From assembly GCA_033964015.1 (NCBI GenBank), contig CM066925.1, forward strand, positions 12,260,204 to 12,324,203: a stretch of 64,000 bases of DNA. Direction: 5' to 3'. How positions within the stretch are numbered: position 1 is the stretch's first letter; every line of letters starts with the position of its first letter. The DNA is from Scolanthus callimorphus (taxonomy: Eukaryota; Cnidaria; Anthozoa; Actiniaria; Edwardsiidae). Made by a program: the position numbers and the translations under genes. Below the pieces are notes generated by a model. The model ran no database searches. It saw only the letters and a list, made by a program, of their open reading frames with translations, and was not told the origin of the DNA. Shown here one piece after another: positions 33,891-44,336 of this stretch.

Positions 33891-34012
33891 TAGCCTGCTT
33901 GCAGGCCGCACCCCCGGGACCGCGCGCCTCAAAATTCCAAGATGGTGCCCGATCACCGCACGGACTGGGTTTTCCGCGATAAAAACACCCAGTACCGCCT
34001 GCAAGCAGGCTA
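33891..34012. mobile_element. TAGCCTGCTTGCAGGC element with 9-bp TSD
   Basis: Ends tagcctgcttgcaggc and gcctgcaagcaggcta are perfect inverses. ctggcgaga lies on both sides (33882-33890, 34013-34021). The duplicated bases are the end of the neighbouring fold-back MITE, so this is a later insertion. A 9-bp duplication suits Mutator-like elements. Confidence 0.9.
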
Positions 34013-34093
34013 CTGGCGAGACAAAAAGATCCGAAGCGACGTCTTGAAAATGCGCAGCGGGAGACAAGGGAATTAGCTGTAACATCGGGAACA

Positions 34094-34229
34094 GAAAGGA
34101 ACTTCAACGAACAGTACGCGCACGAGAAGTTGAAAAGAGCGCACACTACGTTTCGCGCACCGCCCCAACACACGCAGAGCGCGTTTTCAACTCTTCGCGC
34201 GCGCATTGTTCGCTGAAGTTCCTTTCTCT
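34094..34229. mobile_element. MITE, AAAGGAACTTCAACGAACA ends
   Basis: aaaggaacttcaacgaacag, gagaagttgaaaa are inverted as ttttcaactcttcgcgcgcg, ttgttcgctgaagttccttt. Located in intron 17. Confidence 0.85.
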
Positions 34230-34534
34230 TGATTGTAAGCTGCGCGACAGCAATTTGCGCCATCTATTGCAGCCTGTCCTCTTCTCCTTGTCGACCGCCT
34301 TGAAAATCACATGAGAAGACCATTATTATTCTCTTCTTTCTTCCTTTGCGGATGTTTGCGATAAAGAAGGGATTATTGTGTAGTCTAAAAGCTCCCATGA
34401 AAGCAGTACACAAAAATATATATGAAGTAGCTGGGGCATTTACACAGATAAAACGAGAAGGTAAATGTTGAATCAAGTTGGCTTTGAAGAAAAGCAACTC
34501 AGTTGTTCAATTTGTGATTCGTCTACATACTTAC

Positions 34535-34567
34535 CTCGTCCCTCTTTGGTTTCTGAGCTTGGTAAGG
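34535..34567 (-). CDS. exon 17: 33-nt micro-exon
   Basis: Residues 775-785, PYQAQKPKRDE, phase 0/0, between aatttcag and gtaagt. The phase allows exon skipping without a frameshift. Confidence 0.8.
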
Positions 34568-34814
34568 CTGAAATTAAAATTAAACGGGTGAATTTCCACG
34601 TTATTAAATGCTAACCAGGGAAGAAACGTTTATTTGCTCTCGGCCAGATTGAGCGGTTTTCGAATGACTGTCGTGAGTAATTGGTAACCATCTTGTAATC
34701 ACTCCTGTTGGTTTTATTCAGAATTGGTTTCACTACAGTCATCTGAAATCCGCGTGAATGAATAAGTGAATGGTTTACAGTACAGGGTTAAAAACACTCC
34801 GTCATTTTGGTTAC

Positions 34815-34879
34815 CTGTTCAACTCTTGCAGGCTGCCTCTGTTGGGTTGACAAGGGCGTTTGGCTTGGTGGAGATCTCT
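34815..34879 (-). CDS. exon 16: linker
   Basis: Residues ~753-774: ERSPPSQTPLSTQQRQPARV-EQ. Proline/glutamine-rich spacer between SH3-2 and SH3-3. Acceptor atgtag, donor gtaacc. Confidence 0.85.
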
Positions 34880-34969
34880 CTACATAAGAAGAACCAAAAA
34901 ACAACATGACTTCGTAATCTGCATGCACATTCTTAGCGTAGCAAAATATATGTTTTGGGCTTCCTGTGT

Positions 34970-35595
34970 TATTATTGCTGCTGTTGTTGTTCTTGATGCT
35001 GTTGCTGATGTTATAGTTACTGTTGTTGTCTGCTGCTATTGTTGTTGCTGTAGTTTTTGCTGTTGTTGTTGTCGTTGTTGTTGCTGATGCTGTTGTTGTT
35101 GTTGCTGTTATTATTGCTGTTGCTGCTGTTGTTGTTGTTGCTGCTCTTGTTGTTGTTGTTGTTGTTGCTGCTGCTGTTGTTGTTGTTGCTGTTATTATTG
35201 TTGTTGCTGCTGTTGCTGTTATTGCTGTTGTTGTTGTTGCTGCTGCTGTTGTTGTTGTTGTTGCTGTTGTTGTTGTTGTTGTGGTTGCTGCTGTTGTTGT
35301 TGTTGGTTGTTGCTGCTGTTGTTGCTACTGCTGTTGTTGTTGTTGTTGCTGCTGCTGTTGTTATTGTTGTTGTTGCTCTTGCTGCCGTTATTGTTGTTGT
35401 TGGTCGTCGTTGCTGCTGCTGTTGTTATTGTTGTTGCTGCTGCTGTTGTTGTGGCTGCTGCTGTTGATATTGTTGTTGCTGTTCTTGTTGTTGTTTTTGC
35501 TGATGCTGCTATTGTTGTTATAGCAGTTGTTATTTTAGTTGTAGCATATGTTATCACTACTGTTATTTTTCATGTTGTTGTTGTTGTTTAGTGAC
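34970..35595. repeat. ~620-bp (TGY)n trinucleotide tract in intron 15
   Basis: Long imperfect run of TGT/TGC triplets with scattered TTA and TGA. On the gene's transcript strand it is (RCA)n, that is CAA/CAG-type. The poly-Leu, poly-Val and poly-Asn/Gln frames on both strands are by-products of the triplet repeat. Confidence 0.95.
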
Positions 35596-35610
35596 CGTAT
35601 TCATACGTAC

Positions 35611-35755
35611 CCTTAGGAGAAAGGCTCGCTTTGGGAACAACATTCGGTTCCCTGACTACTTCTAAATACTGTGAGGGAATTATTCCTTTCTTGTTTCCTA
35701 CGGTAGCTTCGTACCAATTCGCATCAACTTTTCTGTTCAGCGTCACGAATTCGCC
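35611..35755 (-). CDS. exon 15: SH3-2, second half
   Basis: Residues ~705-753: GEFVTLNRKVDANWYEATVG, then NKKGIIPSQYLEVV and a Pro/Ser linker. NWYEA (specificity tryptophan) and GIIPSQYLEVV are standard SH3 elements. Confidence 0.94.
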
Positions 35756-36052
35756 CTAGACATGGAAAGAGAAATTAATGTTCAAGAAAAATGATAGACT
35801 TCGCAAGACTACAATATTCTGTTAAAAAAAACTAGTAGTATTATAGGCAACTTTCAACAAAAACTCGTCAGTGGAGATTACGCTACTTAATTTTCTGAAC
35901 ATTACTGAAAAGGTTCTAACCAAAGTCCATTGCTAAGAGTAAAAGCCAGTGTCAAAAAAGTGTCTATTTTTATTAACACATAAATTGAACGGAGACCTGC
36001 AGTTACCTAACTTGCAGGCACTCTTTTCTGACGCTGACTGGGAATAAACTAA

Positions 36053-36364
36053 GGCCCGTTTTAAACGTCGAACTTAATTCTGTCTCACTAAATTGACTGG
36101 CTTTATTAGCCAGTAAAAACAAGTAATTTCGATACGAGTGATTTTATGAGATTAATATAGCCTGTCTAGCGAATAGAGAAGACCTCAGTCCTGATTTTAA
36201 GAGCACTGGAAGGATTAAAAATTGTAAATTAGCGCGGCGTTAGCACGGCAGATAGTGCCGTTCCTAATGCAGATGAGCTCGAGTCAATCGTTCTAACTAA
36301 CTAAACAAGGAAATTGACATTTAGTACAAGAATTAAGTTCGACGTCTAAAACTGATTCCTACTC
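36053..36364. mobile_element. Harbinger-like MITE in intron 14
   Basis: After TAA, ggcccgttttaaacgtcgaa + cttaattct is inverted as agaattaagttcgacgtcta + aaactg. The right outer end is diverged and the duplication there unclear. It ends only about 50 bp from exon 14. Confidence 0.7.
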
Positions 36365-36412
36365 TTAGTAATGGATGGCTGTTCTGACAAAGCTGAAGGT
36401 AGAGGACCATAC

Positions 36413-36538
36413 CTTAGCTACAGACAGTTCCCTAGGTGATTCAGCTTTGAACGCGTATCTGACAGACGCCTCACCAGATACAGGAATATAAGGACTGGGC
36501 GGGGACTCCTCTTGCTCCTCGTCTTCTATGGGGCGTAA
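36413..36538 (-). CDS. exon 14: SH3-2, first half
   Basis: Residues 663-704: LRPIEDEEQEESPPSPYIPV, then GEASVRYAFKAESPRELSVA-K. RYAFKAESPRELS is the ALYDF-to-ELS section of an SH3. Phase 0/0. Confidence 0.93.
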
Positions 36539-37306
36539 CTATAGAAATCAACCAGTCAGTTAGCGTAGCTAAACTCCTTACGACTCTACGCAAATCATAT
36601 TTGTTGCGCGAGAGACTAGGTGATCTGAATAGCCCAGGTTCGAATTACGCTCCGATGCTCACAAGACTTCAACTCGAGGCTTTCTCCAAGTTATAATTCA
36701 TTTACAGTAATTTCAGAAGAAAGCCTCGACTTGAGGTTATTGTGATTGGAGCGTTATTCGAACATGGCCTATTGGGTGGCAACAAGATGTAAACGCTGTT
36801 AGTCGATTCTGTGCGCGAGAGAATAGGAGTGCACGAGAGATATATTTAACGAAATAATTTATTACTTATATTGCGCAAACAAAACATATAAACGATACAT
36901 TGCGCATCACATACTTTTATCAAAAAATTCTACACGGGTAATGGATCTTTTCAAGCTCCCAGCTAACCTAGTAAGATAGCGTTAGCTAATGCAGGTGCGC
37001 CGGCGGTATCTTACAAGCGGCGCAGGTGACCGGGGCCTGCAAAGATGATAGTGCAGGCAAGGCAGCTGACTGGAACACTTTCAGGGTAGGAGGACCAGCA
37101 TGAAGAAAGTATGAACCAATTTCTCGCGATTAGTATAGGCAGAGAAGTGTGAGAAAGTATAGTTAATCGCAAGGTTTTGTAGTGTTATCATCCCACTTGA
37201 GTTCGTGAGCCTATCAGAAACGAGATCTACTGTCCTGATATTCTACGGTATCGGGCCACTGAAGGGAAGGAGAGGAATGCGCATGCGCTTGTTACGCAGG
37301 TTATGA

Positions 37307-37538
37307 CATTCTCGAACCCAGAGCTCCCCGGCTCATCTCCTCGCGGGAGGAGGCTCTGGTGACAGCCACTGACGCATGCGCGAGATTCGGTACAGAGCCG
37401 TTGAGAGAAACAACTTTCTGCGCATGCCCCAATGTTCAAAATCAGCCAATCAGCGACGGCCCTCAAATGGATGTCCCCAGGGCCTCCCCTGCGAGCAGAC
37501 GAGCCGGGGAGTTCTGGGTACGAGAAGGTACGAGAATG
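37307..37538. mobile_element. MITE family A in intron 13
   Basis: cattctcgaacccagagctc to gttctgggtacgagaa, with a second ggtacgagaatg added at the right end. It ends 10 bp from the exon 13 donor. Confidence 0.9.
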
Positions 37539-37547
37539 TTTCCTTAC

Positions 37548-37662
37548 CTCCACATAATTGGTTGGAAATATCCCGATCCTGCCGCCTACCTCTCCTTCAA
37601 TCCAATTCCTGTCAATCTGCCTTTTGACTATGATATAGTCACCCTTTTTGAAGGATAATTCT
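37548..37662 (-). CDS. exon 13: SH3-1, main part
   Basis: Residues ~624-662: [20 protein letters not shown], then [18 protein letters not shown]. ELSFKxGD, the RQID-x-NW-x-EGE tract and GRxGIFPxxYVE are typical of the first SORBS SH3, which binds vinculin in mammals. Acceptor tttcag, donor gtaagg. Confidence 0.96.
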
Positions 37663-37739
37663 CTGAAACAACAAGCAGAATAAGAACACATCAATCACAT
37701 AGGCGCTGTGTATACGAGGCAGCTACAATCTTTGCCAAA

Positions 37740-38176
37740 ACAACAACATGTATTTATTTTCCAAAAAGCCAAACACTTCACAGCGTCTACATAAGGATCA
37801 GTGTTACTGCGGTTTACATAATTCTGCGACCGACTTATTCATTGTGTTTTCAAAGCGTTCCCTGAATCAATCATCCAAGTAACCCGGTAGCTTTTGCACA
37901 ACCTCTGAATGATGTCTGCGGTTGCTGAGTGTTAGTTCTGCGATCAAAGGAAGCTGTTAAAGGGGCACTCGCACGCTTGCTTGACCAGCAAATAATTCAA
38001 ATCGCCATCCAATTCCATCCTCTTGATAATAGATAAAAACACTATAGATTTGTATTGATTTGACAGTTAAAAGGTCATTTAACAAACCTGGACTGTTATT
38101 TTGGTTATTCCCGGTAAACTTCAATGTATTTTTGGTGATTAAAGTTAGACTTATTTTTTGACAGGATGTACAAAAA
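37740..38176. other. intron 12 proximal sequence
   Basis: No recognised element; the words aaggggcactcgcacgct (about 37960) and gcgtgcgagtgccccttt (about 38180) are inverted. They bound a probable 240-bp MITE at 37959-38200. Confidence 0.6.
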
Positions 38177-38270
38177 TTAAGCGTGCGAGTGCCCCTTTAA
38201 AACATGGTTTGACGGTTGGTACAGAGTTCGCAGAATTATGAAGACCGCAGTAAATCTAGGGTGAACATAC

Positions 38271-38410
38271 TTGGGACTCTGCGCATTAAAGTTGTAAAGT
38301 GCCATGGCGAAAAACTGCGGTCTCTCGGCCAATTTTCTCGCGGCATCCGCCTCCTCCTGCCTTCGCCGCAACATCTCAGCTTCCCTTTCTCTTCTCCTCC
38401 TTTCTTCCTC
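38271..38410 (-). CDS. exon 12: charged helix into SH3-1
   Basis: Residues ~578-624. Encodes EEERRRREREAEMLRRRQEE, then ADAARKLAERPQFFAMALYN and FNAQSPK. The helix runs straight into the ALYNF start of SH3-1. Acceptor gtttcag, donor gtatgt. Confidence 0.95.
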
Positions 38411-38606
38411 CTGAAACGAGGATATATAAAAACGAAGCAAAGGATACAGATCGGGGCTCAATGGACCATATCAGTTATAAGCGTTCGCAATTCTTCAGTA
38501 TAGAAATGCACTTGAAATGTCGTTAGTAGTCACTTGAAATACCACTACACGATAAAGCGCGCGCGTCTTTACAACTTCTTCAACAAATGTCTTGTCCATC
38601 TATTAG

Positions 38607-40255
38607 GGCTGGTGTACACACGAACAAAAGCGCAGCGCAAGCACAAGCGCAATGATATGACACTCATACATTTCCCTTATGCGGTTTACACTAGAAACAA
38701 GCGCAGACGCAAGCGAAAGAAAATCGAGACGTTGCGTTCTTTTGTGCTTGCACTTGCGTCTAGTGTGAATCACGCAAGCGCCAGTGAATGTTGATTTTAG
38801 CCTGCGTCGCTATGATTCACACTTGCGTCGCTATGATTCACACTTGCGTCGCTATGATTCACACTTGCGTCGCTATGATTCACACTTGCGTCGCTATGAT
38901 TCACACTTGTGTCGCTATAATTCACATTTGCGTCGCCATGATTCACACTTGCGTTGCTATGATTCAAACTTGCGTCGCGGATTCACACTTGCGTCGCTAT
39001 GATTCACACTTGCGTCGCGGATTCACACTTGCGTCGCTATGATTCACACTTGCGTCGCTATGATTCACACTTGCGTTACTATGATTCACACTTGCGTCGC
39101 TATGATTCACACTTGCGTCGCTATGATTCACACTTGCGTCGCTATGATTCACCCTTGCGTTGCTATGATTCACACCTGCGTTACTATGATTCACACTTGC
39201 GTCGCTATGATTCCCACATGCGTCGCTGATTCACATGCGTCGCTATGATTCACACTTGCGTCGCTATGATTGACACTTGCGTTACTATGATTCACACTTG
39301 CGTCGCTATGATTCACACTTGCGTTGCTATGATTCACACTTGCGTTACTATGATTCACACTTGCGTCGCTATGATTCACACTTGCGTCGCTATGATTCAC
39401 ACTTGCGTCGCTATGATTCACACTTGCGTCGCTATGATTCACACCTGCGTTACTATGATTCACACTTGCGTCGCTATGATTCCCACATGCGTCGCTGATT
39501 CACACATGCGTCGCTATGATTCACACTTGCGTCGCTATGATTGACACTTGCGTTACTATGATTCACACTTGCGTCGCTATGATTCACACTTGCGTTGCTA
39601 TGATTCACAATTGCGTTACTATGATTCACACTTGCGTCGCTATGATTCACACTTGCGTCGCTATGATTCACAATTGCGTCGCTATGATTCACACTTGTGT
39701 CGCTATGATTCACACTTGCGTCGCTATGATTCACACTTGCGTTACTATGATTCACACTTGCGTCGCTATGATTCACACTTGCGTTGCTATGATTCACACT
39801 TGCGTTACTATGATTCACACTTGCGTCGCTATGATTCCCACATGCGTCGCTGATTCACACATGCGTCGCTATGATTCACACTTGCGTCGCTATGATTCAC
39901 ACTTGCGTTACTATGATTCACACTTGCGTCGCTATGATTCACACTTGCGTTGCTATGATTCACACTTGCGTTACTATGATTCACACTTGCGTCGCTATGA
40001 TTCCCACATGCGTCGCTGATTCACACATGCGTCGCTATGATTCACACTTGCGTCGCTATGATTCACACTTGCGTCGCTATGATTCACACTTGCGTCGCTA
40101 TGATTCACACTTGCGTCGCTATGATTCACACTTGCGTCGCTATGATTCACTTGCGTCGCTATGATTTACACTTGCGTCGCTATGATTCACACTTACGTCG
40201 CTATGATTCACACTTACGTCGCTATGATTCACACATGCGTTGAGCTTGCGTCCTT
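38607..40255. mobile_element. Harbinger-like end with internal minisatellite, intron 11
   Basis: Starts tagggctggtgtacacacga, then gcgcaagcacaagcgcaatg, like the element at 2446. The right end is blurred after cgttgagcttgcgtccttcg. Most of the interior is the 21-bp array. Confidence 0.5.
38806..40232. repeat. 21-bp minisatellite, about 66 units
   Basis: Unit cacttgcgtcgctatgattc-a. Variants gttact, gttgct, cacctg and shortened ccc acatgcgtcgctgattc units recur in blocks. The landmark ttcccacatgcgtcgctgat appears at 39211, 39480, 39835 and 40001, showing higher-order duplication. Being 7 codons long it keeps frames open on both strands (MIHTCVA plus; VNHSDAS minus), but it lies inside an intron. 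Confidence 0.96.
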
Positions 40256-40345
40256 CGCTCGCGTATATAACCCAACACTGACAAGCAGCGTGCGCATACA
40301 TTAAAGCTAAAATCCATCGCTGACGACAACAAACCACGGGCTCAC

Positions 40346-40549
40346 CTGTTGACGCCTCATCTCCTCCATTTCTCTGCGCATGCGTGCTTCCTCTTCCATG
40401 CGCATAATGCGTGCTTCCTCCTCCATGCGCATGCGCTGTTCTTCCTCTCGTCTGCGCCGCGCTTCCTCTTCACGCTCACGGATCAATTCCTCGTCCGAGG
40501 GGGGCTGGTACTTAACGTTTAGTTCCTCTGACGCCGAGCGGTTGCGTTC
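40346..40549 (-). CDS. exon 11: charged coiled-coil/helix
   Basis: Residues 510-577. Starts ERNRSASEELNVKYQPPSDE, then runs of RREEEQRMRMEEEARIMRME with an internal near-repeat. It is a single alpha-helix or coiled-coil type sequence. Phase 0/0. Confidence 0.93.
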
Positions 40550-40907
40550 CTAGAATGAAATTGATTGTGATATATTAAATCCGCTTTGGGGAACGTTGTG
40601 GCGAATACCATTCTATAGCGAAAATCGTTGCATCGCGACCAGCGTTTTCAAAACAACGATTTATTTTTGGCCTTAGAGCTCCGGGCTGTTGTGCAGGAGG
40701 TTGAGGTTTCAAACCCTAGACGGACCGAAACTCAGGGTGGAGAAGGTGCTGCCTTTGTTCCAATATCTGTAAATGGTTAGACCTTCACGTCCTCTCGGAT
40801 AAGGAGGTAGGACCCGCAACGGACCAAAAAAAACGTAGGTCCCGCAACGGAAGATGAGACCCCTATAGCGTGGAGCCGATTTGCGCAACTCATTATTTAT
40901 TTATTAT

Positions 40908-41207
40908 CAGAGTTCCCACGTTTTCTGGCTTTCAACATTCCAGGACTTTCCAGGACCTTTTCAATGACGTTTCGACCGAAAAATTTCGGGATCTCGCGCA
41001 CGATAAGAGCTACATGGGTATCCTTTAATTCAAAATTTTACAAGAAACACACCCAACACCTTGTAAGTATTTCTTCAGGAAAATATTTCCATGACTTTTA
41101 ATGACTTCGATGGGCTTTTGTAAAAATTCCAGGACTTTCCATGCCTGGAAAAGGACATTTCTAAAATTCATGACTTTCCATGTTTTCAAGAACCCGTGGG
41201 AACCCTT
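40908..41207. mobile_element. hAT-like MITE in intron 10
   Basis: Ends cagagttcccacgttttctg and the inverse gttttcaagaacccgtggga-accct. The interior repeats ttccaggactttcca. The flanks ttattat and tattatt hint at a target duplication. It ends 18 bp from the exon 10 donor. Confidence 0.75.
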
Positions 41208-41224
41208 ATTATTCATTATCATAC

Positions 41225-41457
41225 CGGTGGCCCGCCGCTTCCTCCACCCCGATAGAACCGACTCTCATACAGGCTGCTAGCAGACGGGGGCTTGGCACTC
41301 ATCTCTTGCTGGATGGTGACAGGAGACTGCCCTATTTGCTGGCGGCGGTCAGCAGCTGATCTCGCTAATGGCGGCTCATAAGAGACAGGCTTGTTTCCGT
41401 GCACTTGAGGCGCGCGTGGCTGAGCGAAGTTGATCCGCGTAAGTTCGTCTCCAGAAT
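41225..41457 (-). CDS. exon 10: disordered region
   Basis: Residues ~432-509: DSGDELTRINFAQPRAPQVH, then VSYEPPLARSAADRRQQIGQ and a Gly-rich end (FYRGGGSGGPP). No domain; phase 1 to 0. Confidence 0.92.
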
Positions 41458-41843
41458 CTGAAAATAGGTTATAACATTAGGCGCTGCTTAAACGTTTGCC
41501 AAAGTGGATACCTGGAGCTATCGTTACTCCATCTTATTGTTTCGTTCTACGGTCTTTTGTCTTCTATTGCCTTTATGCCTCTGGTGCCTTGCAACACCAA
41601 GAAAGAGCCGATACCTGTGTTCGGCAAAAATTAAAGACCAGTAATACGAAGCACCTGCATTCGCAGTATCAGAATGATAATCAGAATCCTCTTATATGCC
41701 ACGGAACCACGTCATCGATTTTTTTTCTCTTTAAGGTCGCCTTTTCTTAGACATTCACATTGATGAAATCTAAACTGCAAACGGCGTTATTTTCTCAGTC
41801 AGATGTAGCGTCACTTTAGCGCTGTTGCTAAGACAACACTCAC

Positions 41844-42170
41844 CATAAGAAGGCTGCTTCCTGTGAACACCATAAGACGTCGGCTCCTCATGAACTTCCT
41901 GTCCTCTGTGAACCTCCTGATACCAGGCCGGAGTGCCTCCCTGAGAGCCTGAGGGTTTTCTCTGAGGGCCTGGGCTACCAGCCCACGTGGGCTTGGGCGC
42001 GCTTTGTATGCCGGGTAAATCTGCTGGGTGGATGTATTCTTCTCCAGGAGCCTGGTTCTTAGGTCGGCCGAGAATGTCCGCGTCACCTCGGTCCAGCATA
42101 TCGGTTGCGACGTCTGGCCCTTCGGATCTCGCGGCGTCACTTGCGAGCAGCGCCGTCAAGTTGGAAGACG
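41844..42170 (-). CDS. exon 9: disordered region
   Basis: Residues ~323-432, the longest exon. Reads SSNLTALLASDAARSEGPDV, GRPKNQAPGEEYIHPADLPG, then Pro/Gly/Ser-rich and EVHRGQEVHEEPTSYGVHRK. Acceptor ctcacag, donor gtgagt, phase 1/1. Confidence 0.92.
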
Positions 42171-42659
42171 CTGTGAGTAATATAGAAGTTAAAAGCTAAA
42201 GAGACTCGCCTATAACGTTTGCTATGTATATCAAGGTAAAGACACATAAGTAACGCAGGCTGTTCGTTATTCATAATTAGACAAATTATCTGTTAAGTAT
42301 TGTAAATATCAGTATTGTCTCTGACCTCCACTGCAATTCAGCCAATGCTGTTATGTGGCTCAATAAACATATATTATTATTATTATTTAGACTGCCTAAC
42401 AGACTGCCTACAAGGTCATTGTCATTATCACTCTGCTATAAGCTGCAGCTACTCGATTAGTTGGCCGGCCCGGCTTCTAACTCAGGGAGAAATAAATAAA
42501 TGGACTGCGCTTTCGAGCTGCTCTTAATCTACCTAGCTGCTCGTACTTTGTAAATTTGTTTGTTGACTCTCAAACTTCTTTTCAAACTATTCTCTAACTA
42601 TTCTCTAACTGACAAATCAGTCGAATTACAGGTCTGCTAGACTGGAGTAGACTTCTACT

Positions 42660-42720
42660 AATCTCGTTCCCAGAGCTTCTCGGTCATGCCGACTGTCGGA
42701 AGCATCTAGCAGCAGACGAA
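42660..42720. repeat. degraded MITE end in intron 8
   Basis: aatctcgttcccagagcttctcgg resembles the left end of family A, split here by mutation; the partner end was not found. (ATT)n at 42369-42390 is a separate short microsatellite. Confidence 0.35.
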
Positions 42721-42827
42721 ACCGGAAGTCCTAGAATCTAGAGCATCCGGCTTTTCCATATATGGTGACCATCATTGTCGGTTAGTCGAATGTAATGTAA
42801 AATAATTGATCATAGCAGTGGACTCAC

Positions 42828-42891
42828 TCCCGGCACTTGAATGCATCTCCTTGAACATTTCCTTGTACCACTTGCCACCTCTCTTGATTGC
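42828..42891 (-). CDS. exon 8: SoHo-like motif
   Basis: Residues ~302-323: AIKRGGKWYKEMFKEMHSSA-G. The W-Y-x-x-M-F-K core is the conserved centre of the sorbin-homology domain. Only this core is recognisable; the rest of SoHo is short or diverged. Acceptor gttgcag, donor gtgagt. Confidence 0.9.
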
Positions 42892-43299
42892 CTGCAACAG
42901 AGAATTAAAAGCTTTGGGCTCAACTCAACTTTATTATCTCTTCCTTAAATATTACAAAGATGGCACACCACCTGCAAATAGCATAGCTAGTCGAGGCAGG
43001 CGGTGAGAGGACAAAGAAGCAGAGAGAGACGAAGGGTAAAAACGTGAAAAAAAACGTTAATAGCAAACGAAAAAGAGAAAGATGTCAATAGTTATAAGTT
43101 TCAGAAAATAACACTTATTATTTGATTTTATTCATTTCATGGGCTTGGTTTGCATTGGAGCAAAAAAATGATCTGAAACCCAAACCTGCAGCTTAGACTA
43201 ACGGACCGCCTTCAAAGTACCGGTTCCTTGTGGCGCACAACATAAAACTTCGCGGGACTAAGAAGTGTAGACGTGGCCCAGTGTTGTGGTTATCACGGT

Positions 43300-43800
43300 A
43301 CTGACACGGTGACGGAACTGACACGATTACGGCACTAAAACTGTCACGGTGCAGACACGGTCACGGTGCTAGAACGATCGCTGTACTAAGACAGTCACCA
43401 TATGGGCACTAACGTGATCACGGTACTGACACGGTCACGACACTAACGTGATCACGGTACTGACACGGTCACGACACTAACGTGATCACGGCACTGAAAC
43501 GGTCACGACACTAACGTGATCACGGTACTGACACGGTCACGACACTAACGTGATCACAGTACTGACACGGTCACGACACTAACGTGATCACGGCACTGAA
43601 ACGGTCACGACACTAACGTGATCACGGTACTGACACGGTAACGACACTCGCACAGTCACGGCACTAACACGGCAAGGCACTAACACGATCACGGCGCTAA
43701 CACGATCACGGACTAACACGATTACGGCACTGACACGATCAAAACACTAAAACAGTCACGTCAACTAACATGGCAATGGTATTGATAAGCAGTCATTGGA
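43300..43800. repeat. 17/34-bp minisatellite in intron 7
   Basis: Core 34-bp unit gatcacggtactgacacggt + cacgacactaacgt, homogeneous over about 43425-43640 and degenerate on both sides. Each unit holds two related 17-bp halves, and its junction forms the palindrome cgtgatcacg. Confidence 0.93.
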
Positions 43801-44030
43801 TTGGGGTAACGCCACTCACACGGTAAAGGCGCAGTTGTAAAAGGGATGATCGGTGAAAGTGTGATAGACTCATATCAATGAAGAAACTATCTCAATCATC
43901 GTCCGGTAACAATGTATTTCCTCCGAGAGCCATTCCAGGTAAATCAGAATTTTTCTACGTGTTCTCATTGGCTGAGGTCTTGGATCTTTGTTTTGTCAGC
44001 CAATCAGAATGCGATAGCATGTGTACTCAC

Positions 44031-44128
44031 CGGTCTATGCGGCCCAATTTGTTCCATATGTTGTCCGATGTATTTCCGCTCTGGTTTGGCTGGGGGTGGG
44101 GGTGGGACTTTCTTGATTGGCTTGGGTT
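44031..44128 (-). CDS. exon 7: proline-rich segment
   Basis: Residues ~269-301: PKPIKKVPPPPPAKPERKYI, then GQHMEQIGPHRP. KVPPPPPAKP is an SH3/EVH1-type ligand stretch. The acceptor is the second AG of ttcagag: only that choice keeps the phase to exon 8. Confidence 0.88.
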
Positions 44129-44336
44129 CTCTGAAAGCTATTAAACAATCAGGTCTTGTTAGAGCAATGTGTCGATCAATAAGGGGATACTGATTTAAGT
44201 TATGCATGACGTCTGTACAATCATGAAAAACAGGGCTAGGAATCTTGCCAGTTAGCAACTAAAGCTTGCTGACACGCCTTTAAAATTCCTATTCGCTATT
44301 AAAAGCCGTCGCCAATTGCAGTTGCTATTAAGTGTC

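Noticed and set aside
35023..35591. Long poly-Leu, poly-Val and poly-Ala ORFs
   Set aside because: They follow from the (TGY)n triplet tract, are open in several frames and both strands, and lie inside an intron.
38806..40232. CRISPR array
   Set aside because: Units are contiguous with no unique spacers, and the genome is eukaryotic.
38784..40243. Proteins of MIHTCVA / HLRRYDS repeats (plus) and VNHSDAS repeats (minus)
   Set aside because: They are produced by the 21-bp minisatellite whose period is a multiple of three; located in intron 11.
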